From positions 46,651,654-46,715,653 of the forward strand of contig CM060197.1 of the NCBI GenBank assembly GCA_030549335.1: 64,000 nucleotides of DNA, read 5' to 3'. Of the stretch, positions 22,160-32,179 are shown piece by piece. The notes below the pieces were generated by a model, which saw only the letters and a list, made by a program, of their open reading frames with translations, was not told where the DNA came from and did not search any database. This DNA comes from Pontederia crassipes. Its lineage: Eukaryota; Streptophyta; Magnoliopsida; Commelinales; Pontederiaceae. Position numbers and translations under genes: made by a program. The stretch's first letter is position 1. Every line of letters starts with the position of its first letter.

Positions 22160-23104
22160 TCAAGTATCTAGAAGGGACTCAAAGTGACCTTTTTTCATCT
22201 TACCTCTGATGTAATGTTTAAAGTATTGTCCCTTCACTTTATAAGAATTACCTGCATCTTCCTGTGGAGTTTGGTCCTTGGACTTCCAATGCATGAAATT
22301 TTGTGATGTCGGAGGTGATGACAGTGTGTTTCCTTCTATTAATGAATGATTTGGAGGTAATGGTGGGATGATTGTTGGACTTTCTGGAGACGAATTTCTT
22401 CTTCGCACTTATCCATCTTCCATAATATATTCACTTGTCTCCTTGACCCTCCATTGAGTAGTCCATGTCTTCTGATAATAATTCTTCCTCGGTCTTCTTC
22501 TTCCTGAATTAAAATACTGCAATTGACATGGGCATATAATAGGTGTAGAGTTGTTCGGAATATTATCCCTCAAGGCATGAGCAATCTGAGAAGCCAACTC
22601 CACTTTCTTCTCTAATGTTTGAAATTTTGCCTGCATCATATCAAACTTAACATTAAAATTTGGGGATTGAGGAGGAGAAGAAATAATAACCGGTTGTTGA
22701 TCCTTCAATTGTGTCAACTGTGATTGTAGATTATTAATGAGTTGATCTTGTAGGATGAATCTTTTCTCTATGACTCCAATCAATTGGCACAACTTTTCTT
22801 CGATGTTGGAATTTGACTCTAAGTAGGTGGATGGAGGAGCATCATTTTTCACTTGGATCCTAGCCTCCAATTGCTCTACTTGTCCCAACAACTTCATAAA
22901 GGCTCTTTCTTGAAGTTGAAAATTTTCTTTAGCCATTGTGATGAACTTTAATATCTTGTCTTCAATTGTATAATTTCCTTGTACCACAAGAATGAGTGGG
23001 ATACTGTTATTTGCAATGTGTGAAATTTGTGCTTCATAATCCTCAAACATCTTTCTTTGTTCTTTCAAATAGTAATCTCCCACAGTCTTTGGTTTTGTTG
23101 TCAT
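22160..23104 (-). CDS. coiled-coil ORF of the compact LTR element (not a standard gag)
   Basis: The open frame begins at 23104 and codes 231 residues (22409-23104), with a further proline-rich 80 or so residues in the same frame below it. Heptad-like Leu/Ile spacing (LMKLLGQVEQLEARIQ, LINNLQSQLTQLKDQ, FQTLEKKVELASQIA) suggests long helices and coiled coils. The tail is basic (SGRRRPRKNYYQK). I see no capsid motif, zinc knuckle, aspartic protease or polymerase motif. It starts about 150 bp inside the primer site, the usual place for gag, so it may be a highly diverged gag or a particle-associated protein mobilised by an autonomous Athila partner. Function is unknown. Confidence 0.5.
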
Positions 23105-23250
23105 TTAGAATTGTCTCTTGAAGATATTTACTGCTCACACAAGATAAAGAGATGAAAGTCTGTGAACTAAAAGAATCTGCGTGGAATTTAACAGAAAAAT
23201 AAAACCTCTCAAATAACAAGTAAAATAAAAATAAAAATTATTAAACACCG

Positions 23251-23268
23251 TCCCCGGCAACGGCGCCA
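23251..23268 (-). other. exact tRNA-Asp primer-binding site
   Basis: The plus strand reads TCCCCGGCAACGGCGCCA, the complement of TGGCGCCGTTGCCGGGGA. It lies six bases from the LTR edge. Confidence 0.95.
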
Positions 23269-23274
23269 AAAATT

Positions 23275-24624
23275 TGGTGCATGTAGAATTGATAGCAAGT
23301 GCACTAGTCGCTCAAGTAATAAAGTGAATGAGTAGAGTTATCGTTCCCACGAGGACGGTTAATAACTTAGATTTTATTTTGACTTTGTTAATTGAAAAAT
23401 TAAGAAAATATATGATTTCAGATGTGTATAAAAAGAAAATAATAAAAATAAAGGAAATGATCACTTGGAGAAATAATGATTTGATGATTAAGGCACTTAA
23501 TTATCACCACTAAAATGTAATGAATTTTCTCAACTTAGAATTAGTTGAATCGATAATAAAGTGAATTCTCAACTTTAGTTAACCAATGTTTTAGGCTTTA
23601 ACTACTATCTTATGAATAATTAGAATAAATCAATCCTCTCGATTTTTAATTTACTTAATTAAATCATAAGATGCATTAAAACGGAATTAATATTAAGAGC
23701 TTTCTCAAGTCACCTTAATAACTACACAAATTAGGTCTCTTTCGATTTCCCTAATTGTGGCATGCAATAGTTAATATCAATCCTAGAAACTATTATGAAA
23801 ATAATCACTTCTTCTCAGATAGCAATCAAATCATAAATCATGGAATCAAAGATAAGCATTAAACATGAAATTGCAATGCTATTAAAGATTCAAATCAAAC
23901 TAATATTAAGAAGAATCTAATACATAAATAGAGTTCAACTAGGATGGCCCTAATGAAGGAATAAATCTGAGAATAACAACATCAAATCTAGAATAAAAAT
24001 GTAGGGAAAAGGAAATGAAGAACTCTAGCATAGGCTAAGCGCGTCCTCTCTCGAGTTTTCGGCAGAGCTTCGCTATTGTCTTCGATCTTCTCCTCTTTCT
24101 AGGCTTCAAAACTATGCTCCAGGAATGCTTTTCCAAGCCCTCTTCTGCCTTCTTTTATAGGTATTTTCGTCCCTCAAGAAAAGAAACCAAAAATATATCC
24201 AAAAAATGGATAAAAATGGCTTTAAAATGGCCTAGCAGACCACCGACACGGTCGTGCAAGGCTCCGGCACGACCGTGACAGAAGGCTGAAAAGGCTGAAA
24301 AATACTTAGCCAAATTTTTGCTGAAAAATTATCTGTCACGGCCGTGACACGGACTTAGTCAAATTTCTGCTTGAAAATCTTTCTGTCACGGCCATGACCA
24401 GAACTGTCACGACCGTGACAGTCTTATTGGCTGTTTTAGGCCTTTTTTTGCCTCGATTTCGATGTTCTCTCGTATCCTGCCATGAATAATTACCAAATTT
24501 AGGTAGAGATCAAATCTAAAGGAAATTATATGAAAACAAATCAAAACTCCTCTTTTCTAAACATAAAAACATTCTAAAGTGTTAATCAAATGATCCAAAC
24601 TAATGCATGATTTTCCGTGCATCA
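23275..24624 (-). repeat. 5' LTR of the compact element (right side)
   Basis: 1350 bp, starting TGGTGCATGTAG and ending CCGTGCATCA. Nearly identical to 19562-20841 except for about 70 extra bases in the palindrome array. Confidence 0.9.
24240..24425. repeat. palindrome array in the compact element's 5' LTR
   Basis: Five or more copies, including CTGTCACGGCCGTGACAC near 24333 and ACTGTCACGACCGTGACAGT near 24403. The spacer GGCTGAAAAGGCTGAAAAAT, absent from the partner LTR, sits between copies. Confidence 0.8.
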
Positions 24625-24629
24625 ATGTT

Positions 24630-26090
24630 AATCACCATAGACGATCTACATTATTTGGTGTTAGTGTTATGCAACCGTCACAGGTGTTAATCACCGTAGA
24701 CAATTTATATTACTTGGATGTGCTCTACTAGCCGACGAGACTGAAGACACTTTCGTTTGGTTATTTGAAACATGGATGGAATGCATGAATGGGAAGAAGC
24801 CTATACGTATTAATACCGATCAAGATGTGGCAATGAGTAATGCTATTCGCAGAGTGCTTCTTGGTACACGACATATGTTTCGTATATGGCATATTATGAA
24901 GAATGCCATAACACATCTCCGGGATTTATACATGCATGATAACTTTAAAAAAGATTACAATGACTGATTTTTTGCGTCCATGAGCAAACAAGAATTTGAG
25001 GAGAGGTGGTTTTATTTGAAAGAAATATATGATATTTCGGATGGCATTGGTTGGAACAAATATATAAGAAGCATGAACATTGGATCCTAATTTATTCAAA
25101 TGATACATTTATCTACGCAGAGGGCTAAGAGTATTAATGCATTCTTTGATGGATTTGCTAATTCTAGTACTTCACTTGATTTTGTGTATCAGGTAGCTCT
25201 TTCTACTCGCCATGAGACCAAAGAATGAGAAGATTTTAAGAATATGTATTCTTTTGTTGTCACAACTTCAAAAAGTCCTTTTGGAGATCCATGACGGAAA
25301 AGTCTACACTCAAAATTGTTTTTCCATATTTCAAGAAGAATTCAAGAAAATCATGCATTCATGGAGTACACTTATTTTACAAGATGATGTAAAATTTGTT
25401 TACTCTGTGTATTTATCAAGTGAAGAAGATCAATAGAGGATTATTGTGGAGTACACTGCACAACCAAAAAATCTTGTGAATTGTTCTTGTAAGATGTTTG
25501 AACAAGAAGGAATATTATATGCACATGCATTATTGGTTATTAATGAAAGAAGAGTTGTTTCATTACCATAGCATTATATTCTTTATCGTTGGACAATGAG
25601 TGCTCGATATTCAACTATACACATGGCATCCGACGATGGACTTACAATTGGTGAATGTGATATCACTCTGATATGAAAGTTGAACTTTAAAAGAAACTGG
25701 CGCAAGGTGGCATAAATGAGTTTACGATCATCAGAACATTTGGATGTTGGTTTTGCAATTTTGAAGGAAGCTATTCAAAGTTATATTGTATAAAGATAAG
25801 TGATGCAGTTGAAACTTCTCCAGTTGAGATACATTCGAGTCGAAAGGAAGGACAATGTTCTTCAATTGAAGGTTCTAATATTGTCATACATGATCCATGT
25901 GCCATCAAAGCAAAGGGAAGGCCAAGGAACATTCAACGAATGAAATCTAATATTGAGGTTTCCATGTCACAGAGTGGTCCTAAAAAGCGAACATGCAGTT
26001 ATTGTTTAACAAAAGGACATTACATAACTTCTTGTCCGTTGAAAAAGGCACATGTAACATTACATCACTTCTTGTCCATTTAATTTTCTT
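24630..26090 (+). pseudogene. FAR1/FHY3-type MULE transposase relic
   Basis: The best-preserved part (24683-24964) reads GCALLADETEDTFVWLFETW and then a TDQDVAMSNAI segment, the conserved core of the MULE transposase domain in FAR1-RELATED SEQUENCE proteins, including the acidic residue of TDQD and the HIMKN region. A SWIM zinc finger follows at about 25474-25530 (CSCKMFEQEGILYAHAL, the C-x-C...C/A-x-H pattern with one cysteine replaced by Ala). A CX2CX4HX4C knuckle (CSYCLTKGHYITSC) is at 25987-26040. The N-terminal FAR1 DNA-binding domain and first part of the transposase are missing; the nested LTR element sits exactly at the truncated edge. Several stops and frameshifts lie between 24965 and 25980 (for example TGA at 24965-24967), so it cannot make a working transposase. 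A 60-bp GTTAATCACC(A/G)TAGAC repeat occurs at 24628-24720. Confidence 0.8.
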
Positions 26091-27470
26091 TGTGTTATAT
26101 GGCATCTTTTACTAACATACATTTTGTTGTAGCAGTTAAACAGTACACAAGAGGAACAAGTACATAATATTTAGTAGGCAAGAAAAAAGTGTATGTATTA
26201 TGAGATATTCCCTTTTGTCTATCTGGTGCTAAAAAATTCCATAAAAAACAATGTCAACCTTATTTGTCTTTGTAGTTAATGGTTTCATTCTTGTAATTAG
26301 TATTAAGTTAACTTCCCTTTTTGCAGGGGGTTTTCATGGAGAACAATATGAAATCTTGAAGAATGTATCCTGAGGCATCGTTGAAGTGTTATGTAACTGA
26401 TTATGATGAAGCACTATAGTTGGATCTAGCACTATTGTTGAAGTATTATGTAACTGGTTATGATGTAGCTGATGTAGTGATCTTTGAGAGGTCTATTGGT
26501 GATGTTCCAAAGCAAGGATACTACCAATAAGTGATATTCCAAGTAAGGATATGTTGTAATTTAGTATTATCTGTTGTCCCTTTAGGTCGTGTTTAGATGT
26601 TGGCATGGTCTATTGGTGTATCCATATGTTTGTGTTGAAAAAATCTGTGCTTGTTTGGTATTACAAGATGTTGTCTTTGAGTGGATAATTCAGAACAGCA
26701 ATTGCAACAAATTTATTATGGACCAGTCCTAACATGAACATAGCTGTTGTGCTCACCATTTCTCGGACTTGGACTTGATAATTGTTTGTTAACAATCAAT
26801 ATTGACCCATACGTTGATATGCTTGTATCGTCTGATTTGCACATATTATGGAGACATATTTTTGCAACATGCTTCGCCCGTTAGTGGTAATAGATGTAAT
26901 CTTAGTATTCATCTTATTCATTATGGGATACATACTCCAAGGTTACATAAATAGAGAAAATCTTGCTACATGTATATAATCAATTCTGATTGATATGTAT
27001 ATAAACTAATATTTGAGTTTATTTTTCTTCCTATTCTTTTTTTTGTGTGTGTGTTTTTAGCTGGAAAAAAACTTTGAACAAAACGTTCATGATATCTTTT
27101 ACATACACAATACACCAAAACACACAAGAGAAGAATCCATGGACATTGATCTCAGTACACCAAAAAAAATGTTCATGAAAAAAACTCTGAACAAAAGAAG
27201 TAATTGTACGCATGGACATTGATCTCAGTGCACAAAAGAGAAGAATTCAACATTGATCTCAGTACACATGGAATTAAGGAAACAAAGTATGTAAATAAAA
27301 GGGTCTCATACACAACATTCCACAACATTCTAACATATATAAGAGCCACAGCACATTAGTCCATAATTCACAAATTAATACATAAGAGTAGTTGGGATCC
27401 TAAAAACAAAGTAGTCATATAATTATTTCATCGTCGTTACTATAACTAACATAAGTAAGAAAAAAGGTTG
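26091..27470. other. non-coding 3' part of the MULE
   Basis: No recognisable coding sequence. It holds intron-like AT-rich sequence and the possible last exon region of the transposase (26330-26540), with repeated words TGTAACTGATTATGATGAAG and TGTAACTGGTTATGATGTAG about 60 bp apart. Short repeats of GGACATTGATCTCAGT(A/G)CAC at 27140-27265 are also present. Confidence 0.4.
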
Positions 27471-27477
27471 AATATTT

Positions 27478-27836
27478 TCAAAACGATGAAGGAGATCGAT
27501 GTCTTGAATATTTCATTGTATCAAGTTCTTGCTTCAGGTGTAGGATTTTGACTTCATTCTCCAACCTATTTATCTTGCGTAGCAATCCATTAGTGATATT
27601 CTTATAGTGATCTTCGAGAGGTCCATCCATCCAACGAAAAAATTGACATGCTTCAATTAGTTTCAAAAGATAAAATTAGAAAATGATTTAGTGTTATCAT
27701 TGTGTTATTAACAAAAGAAAAACTAATGTTATCTTACTCTGTAATTCTTACAACCATAGAACCTCCGACCAGGATTGAGCTCCGTCCAAGATGTTTTATC
27801 ATTCGCTTCTTCTTCACAATAGCATTGAAACACCAT
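27478..27836 (-). CDS. GRF-type zinc-finger protein carried by the MULE, two exons
   Basis: Exon 1 (27836-27738) codes 33 residues starting MVFQCYC, then TSWTELNPGRRFYGCKNYR. An AGA|GTAAGA donor at 27737 opens a roughly 70-bp intron. Exon 2 (ending at 27478) continues EACQFFRWMDGPLEDHY and a leucine-rich helix (LLRKINRLENEVKILHLKQE), which is likely a coiled coil. The CxC...NPGRRFYGC...CxFFxW pattern is the GRF zinc finger (zinc-binding, single-stranded nucleic-acid binding in better-known proteins). The exact acceptor is unclear: the nearest AG at about 27651 would not keep phase with exon 1. The protein is about 95 residues, small but typical of plant GRF proteins. It sits inside the MULE in opposite orientation to the transposase, as a second element gene or a captured host gene. 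Confidence 0.65.
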
Positions 27837-28368
27837 TTTGTTTAACAGTGAAGCCTTCAACATATTCGTTACATTTGCATTAAGTCTATCGATTTGATTA
27901 CAAGTACTATGGTTAAAAAAATAACATCACACCAAAGGTGCTGACAGACATCTAGGTATCAAGTACAAGCAAGTGGGGAAAAAATAAGCAATGCACTTTT
28001 TAACTCTCAGTTCTCACATGAAACTATCTCTCAATACAAGCAAATGCACGAATATTTAGATGTGACCCGAAAGCAACTTCAACTACATGGAAGTCATCGA
28101 GTCTTAATAACTTGATTGTAGACGATTTGAGCACAGAGAAAAAATATGCATGACTTGGCCTATCTTTCCAAATCAAGGATCCTAACTATTAGTTATAAAC
28201 ATAAAGGTTGCTATTAAAGTAAAAAAAACCAAAAGCAAATGATAAGAACCGTTAATAAGAAGAGGAGAAGCACCTGCCTTCTATGCGCTCTTATCAGCCG
28301 TTGTGATCTGTGCCTTTTACGCCCTTACCAGCCGTCGATCACCGCCCCTGTGGTCGCTGAAGAAGAAG

Positions 28369-28373
<5 letters not shown>

Positions 28374-28419
<46 letters not shown>
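28374..28419. repeat. (GA)n microsatellite
   Basis: About 23 AG units lie in the MULE right arm, mirroring the CT runs in its left arm. The charged RE-repeat open frames across it are artefacts. Confidence 0.95.
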
Positions 28420-28422
<3 letters not shown>

Positions 28423-28684
28423 AGAGTGAGAGCAAGAGCAAGAGGGAGCATGACCTGCTTTCTGTGTGTCCCTATCGATCACCGTATTTTTTGACTCTAG
28501 AGGAAAAGAAAGTATCTCCGCCGGCACTCTAAACACTGCACATCGTTGGAGGAAAAGGGATAACACTGAGAGAGAGGGAGGTTGGGAACACCAGATAGAA
28601 GTCGAGAGGTATCACGTTGGAGATCGGTCGAAATGACTATTGGACGAAATCATGATTTAGGGCAAAAGAGGGGAAAGAGAAAAC

Positions 28685-28756
28685 GAGAAATGAAAAAAAG
28701 GTGATCGGACCGTCCTCCACCCGCTCACACCGTGTTGAGCATTACCCGCTTCACAT
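28685..28756 (-). repeat. MULE right terminal inverted repeat
   Basis: The reverse complement of the left terminal repeat at 18712-18770, with the shared core GACC(A/G)TCCTCCACCCGC. Confidence 0.75.
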
Positions 28757-28788
28757 ATACATTATACTTCATACCCTATATACATACA

Positions 28789-28791
<3 letters not shown>

Positions 28792-28847
<56 letters not shown>
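28792..28847. repeat. (TA)n microsatellite
   Basis: About 28 uninterrupted TA units at the junction between the MULE end and the next MITE. The equivalent left flank at 18665-18684 is a shorter TA run. Confidence 0.95.
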
Positions 28848-28849
<2 letters not shown>

Positions 28850-29276
28850 GCGGACCCATGTAGCAATTGATAGGGTCAATTGACCGCATTAAAAAATTAT
28901 GTTTAGTAAGTTGCCTTGATTTCTTTCTTCCCTTTTAGATAAAATTGATCTACCTCTCATGTCATATATTGTAAAATTATTATTTATTCCTTGATTCCTC
29001 TCCTACTCATTGACTCATTTTAAAATGGGCGACTTAAATAATAATTGTACTTCCAATTTTTTTTATACACAACAAATTATACACAAGAAAAATGATAATA
29101 AAAAAGAAACACAACCATTATATATATAACATATCATAATAATATTTTTTTAATCAATTTTAGTTTCTCTGGTTAAATAATAAATTGAGTGGTATCATTC
29201 AAAATATTTTAAAATAACATTATTTAAAAAATAATTTTATTTTTAATCTATTAAGTTAGGGGTCCTAGGTCTGCCC
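28848..29276. mobile_element. about 430-bp MITE, hAT-like ends
   Basis: The left end GGGCGGACCCATG and the reverse of the right end (GGGCAGACCTAGG) form imperfect terminal inverted repeats of the kind common in plant hAT-like MITEs. The interior is AT-rich and non-coding. A target duplication cannot be read because both flanks are TA/TG microsatellite. Confidence 0.55.
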
Positions 29277-29605
29277 TCGTGTGTGTGTGTATATATATAG
29301 CACTAGTGGCATATTATTAGGTTTCATTAAGCTAACATTATGAGATTTGAAATTGATATTCCTCCAATTTTTCATTTGGATTTGGATTTGGCAAGATGAA
29401 CAGATGGGCCAAAGAATGAACTACAACACAATTCCCAATTTGATTTGAAACGAATGAAGTTCATCCAGCCCATTATCTGCGGTGCCTGTATCATGTTTTT
29501 GTAATTAAAATATGTATTTATTAGTGAGCACATGGAAGCCATGCAGGTATAACGTCGCCACTCTAAAGTTGGACGACATTAACACTTCCAAATTCATCTA
29601 ATAAA
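29277..29605. other. host spacer paralogous to 41976-42170 and 18170-18270
   Basis: 29303-29480 (GCACTAGTGGCATATTAT onward) aligns with 41982-42140. 29526-29600 aligns with 18173-18235 (AGCACATGGAAG then GCAGGTATAACGTCGCCAC). The shared words show one ancestral block, now split by the MULE. No conserved coding frame. Confidence 0.6.
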
Positions 29606-29772
29606 TCAACGAGAGTTGATTAGAGTGGATAGCAGCTTCTTAAAAGTTTTGAGTTTGAATCTTTTATCGATATAGAAAATTTTCATTGGCATCCTTATTT
29701 GTAGACTTTAACTTATGATCAGTGTGCTTCTTAGCGTCACTTTCTAAACACTGAGTTCACAACCGAAAAAAA
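29606..29772 (+). mobile_element. SINE-like insertion
   Basis: A 167-bp block flanked by TCATCTAATAAA (29594-29605) and TCATCGAATAAA (29773-29784), a 12-bp duplication with one mismatch. It has a box-B-like GAGTTTGAATC at about 29649 preceded by a weak box-A-like region, and ends in an A-rich tail. The paralogous site at 18228-18245 lacks the block. It fits a tRNA-derived SINE. Confidence 0.45.
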
Positions 29773-30672
29773 TCATCGAATAAAGTTGATGGTTGCATCT
29801 TTTGTTCATCCCAAATATCTAGTTGCTTAAGTAATAAAGTGAATGAGTAGAGTTATCTTTTCCACGAGAATAATTAATAACTTAGATTTTATTTTAACCT
29901 TGTTAATTGAAAAATTAAGAAAAGTTTTGTTTTCAAGAGTTAATAAAATAAAATGATGAAATAACAAAATGATCACCTGGATAAATAAGGATTTGATGAT
30001 TAGAGTATCTAATTATCACCACTAAACTCAACTTAGAATTAATTGAATCAATAACAAAGTGAATTCCCAAAATATATCTTATGAACAATTAGAATAAATT
30101 AATCCTCTCATTTTTAACTTATCCAATTAATCATAAGGTGTGATAAAATAGAATTAATATTAAGGGCTTTCTCAAGTCACCTTAATAATTACACAAATTA
30201 TGTCTCTTTCGATTTTTCTAATTACAGCATGAAATAAACAAAATCAATCATAGAAACTATTATAAAAAATAATTACTTCTTCTCAGATAACAATCAAATC
30301 ATAAATCATGGAATTAAAGGAAAACATTAAATACGAAATTGCAATGCTATTAAATATTCAAACTAAACTAATATTAAGAAAGATTTCGAAACACAAATAG
30401 GGTTAAACTAGAATGACCCGAATAAATGAATAAATTTGAGAATAACAACATCAAATCTAATATGAAATAGTAGGAAAAGAAAACAAAGAACTCTTGTGGC
30501 CATTGTGCACGTGCTCTCTCGATTTCCGGTAGAATTTCACTATTGTTCCTGCTTTTTTTTGCTCTTTCTAGGCTTCAAATTTTTGCTCCAGGATACTTTC
30601 TCTTCTTCTCCATTTATAGATTTTCTCATCCCAAAGGAAAAAAACCAAAATTCTATCGAAAAAGTGGATAAA

Positions 30673-31475
30673 CATTACATAAAACATGACTTTAAGTGAC
30701 GAAAAATTGTGACAAAAAATTTGTCACAAAATATGATAAAATAGGGGTAAATTACTCTATTAGTCCTCCAACTTTGAGTCAATTTTGAATCGGTCCTTCG
30801 ACTTTAATTTGTAACTCTTTGATTTACTTACACGATTAGTCCTCTTGACTGGTGATAGTGATTTTTCCGGTGCCTTGCGTACGTGGCCGTCATGTGAGTC
30901 GTTTCTCTTTCATCCATGTAATTCAAGTCATCCACATCATTTAACACTACTAAACCAGATAAACTATACGGAACGTCCTCTAACTTTGAGTCGATTTCTA
31001 CACGGTCCCCAACTTTAATTTGTAACTAGAATGTCCCACAATTTTAATTTTATTGCATGATTCATCCACTTGGCTGATAATAGACAGTCTTCCAATTATT
31101 TTGTTGATGTGGCATAATAAAATATAATAAAAAAATTTAACTTGCTGACATGGAACAATAAAAAATAACATAATAATAAAAAGGAATTAATTTAGCACCC
31201 AAGGATGGCACCCATCTAGAAACCCTCTGGCCATGTGGGGCTAAGGATCTAGAGGCTCAAGTCGTTTGGCACCTGAGGGTTGTTAGTCATGTCATGTAGG
31301 ACATGAGCCAGGATTTGGACCTCATGAAAATTGAGTAGGGAGTATCCTAGAGGGGGCTTAATCGATTGTAACCAACCAATTTTATTACACATCTATCACA
31401 AATCATTATTAGTGACAGATTTTTACTATTTTGTGATAAATTTTTTTGTCACAATAGCTCAATTTTCTTGTAGTG
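30673..31475. mobile_element. 803-bp non-autonomous CACTA element
   Basis: The right end TTCTTGTAGTG is the reverse of CACTACAAGAA. The left end CATTACATAAAA is a worn version, and both share subterminal GTGACAAAAAA...TTTGTCACAAAAT words in inverted order. A 3-bp AAA duplication flanks it, and deletion of the block restores GGATAAAAATGG, the unoccupied sequence at 24208-24219. The interior includes an ATTAGTCCTCCAACTTTGAGT repeat that occurs twice (30760, 30975). Confidence 0.85.
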
Positions 31476-31504
31476 AAAAATGGTTTTAAAATTGCCTAAC
31501 CGTC

Positions 31505-31715
31505 CACTGTCACGATCGTGAAAAGCATTGTCACGGTCGTGAAAGGCACTGTCACAGCTGTGAAATGTTTTGTCATGATTGTGACAGGGACAAAAAATTT
31601 CCTGGCTTCGAATTTTTTTGTCACGACTGTGAAAAGAACTGTCACAGCCATGACAGTGACGGATAATTTTCTACATGCAAGATCTTTCTGCCATGAAAAG
31701 AATTAACACGGTTGT
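31505..31715. repeat. palindrome array in the truncated LTR
   Basis: At least seven copies with mixed decay, including GTCACGATCGTGA, GTCACGGTCGTGA, GTCACAGCTGTGA and GTCACGACTGTGA. Paired changes often keep the palindrome (GATC, AGCT centres). Confidence 0.75.
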
Positions 31716-32046
31716 GACAGACTTCTGAGGTATTTTTGGGCCTTCCTTGTCTTGATTTCAACGTTTTCTTATATCCTATCATGAATAATTTTCAGATTTA
31801 GGTAGAAATCAAATCTATAAGAAATTGTATAAAAATAAATCAGAACTCCCCTTTCCTAAACATAAAAAACATTCTAAAATTCTAATCAAATGACTAAACT
31901 AATGCATGAATTTTCATGCATCAATTAGACTCCTCGGAGAACATATTAAAAGATGAAAAAGAAATAAGGGATTTTTTGTGCAGCACTAAATCACTAGAAA
32001 CACGAATCCTAGCTAATTGCCAATTCCAATGCAATGTTGGTCTGAC

Positions 32047-32100
32047 CTTCAAATCTGAGTGACTCTTCAAATCTGAGTGGCTCTTCAAATCTGAGTGGCT
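32047..32100. repeat. 18-bp tandem repeat, three units
   Basis: CTTCAAATCTGAGTGGCT is repeated three times with one change. On the minus strand it encodes SHSDLK repeats in a 60-codon frame (31921-32103). The flanking sequence is unassigned and the frame is probably incidental. Confidence 0.85.
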
Positions 32101-32179
32101 CAACGACTGTAGAATTGACCTCCTTGGTCTCTCTTGATGAATCTAAACATGTCTATTACTACAAAGAAATCTGTCAATT

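Larger units (their letters stand above)
19562..24624 (-). mobile_element. compact non-autonomous LTR element with Athila-like LTRs
   Basis: The element lies on the minus strand, with LTRs at 19562-20841 and 23275-24624 and the perfect duplication ATGTT at 19557-19561 and 24625-24629. The primer site is an exact tRNA-Asp match, and a polypurine tract abuts the 3' LTR. The internal region is only 2.43 kb and lacks protease, reverse transcriptase, RNase H and integrase. It carries one coiled-coil-like ORF. LTRs are very similar apart from a palindrome-array indel, so the insertion is young relative to its neighbours. It looks whole as a non-autonomous element, with about one break in its ORF region. 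Confidence 0.9.
18690..28800. mobile_element. Mutator-like (MULE) DNA transposon with FAR1-type transposase and GRF gene
   Basis: Terminal inverted repeats face each other at 18712-18770 (GAAGCG, CTCAGCACGATGTGAAGC, GGGTGGAGGATGGTCCGATC) and 28685-28756 (reverse: GAAGCGGGTAATGCTCAACA, then GCGGGTGGAGGACGGTCCG). Between them lie a GC- and CT-rich left arm, a FAR1/FHY3-family transposase relic on the plus strand and a GRF zinc-finger gene on the minus strand. An LTR element (19562-24624) interrupts it. Both ends abut TA runs, so the exact boundary and target duplication cannot be read. Without the nested element it would be about 5 kb. Confidence 0.75.
29818..31925 (-). mobile_element. truncated Athila-like solo LTR with a CACTA insertion
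   Basis: It is homologous to 19590-20841 and 23303-24624, in the same orientation, but lacks the first 30 bp or so on the left. Removing the 803-bp insertion leaves about 1.3 kb, a full LTR length. No internal sequence adjoins it. It is more diverged than the compact element's LTRs, so it is older. Confidence 0.8.

Noticed and set aside
28239-28566. RE-repeat and SLSL-repeat proteins
   Set aside because: They arise from the (GA)n run in the MULE arm.
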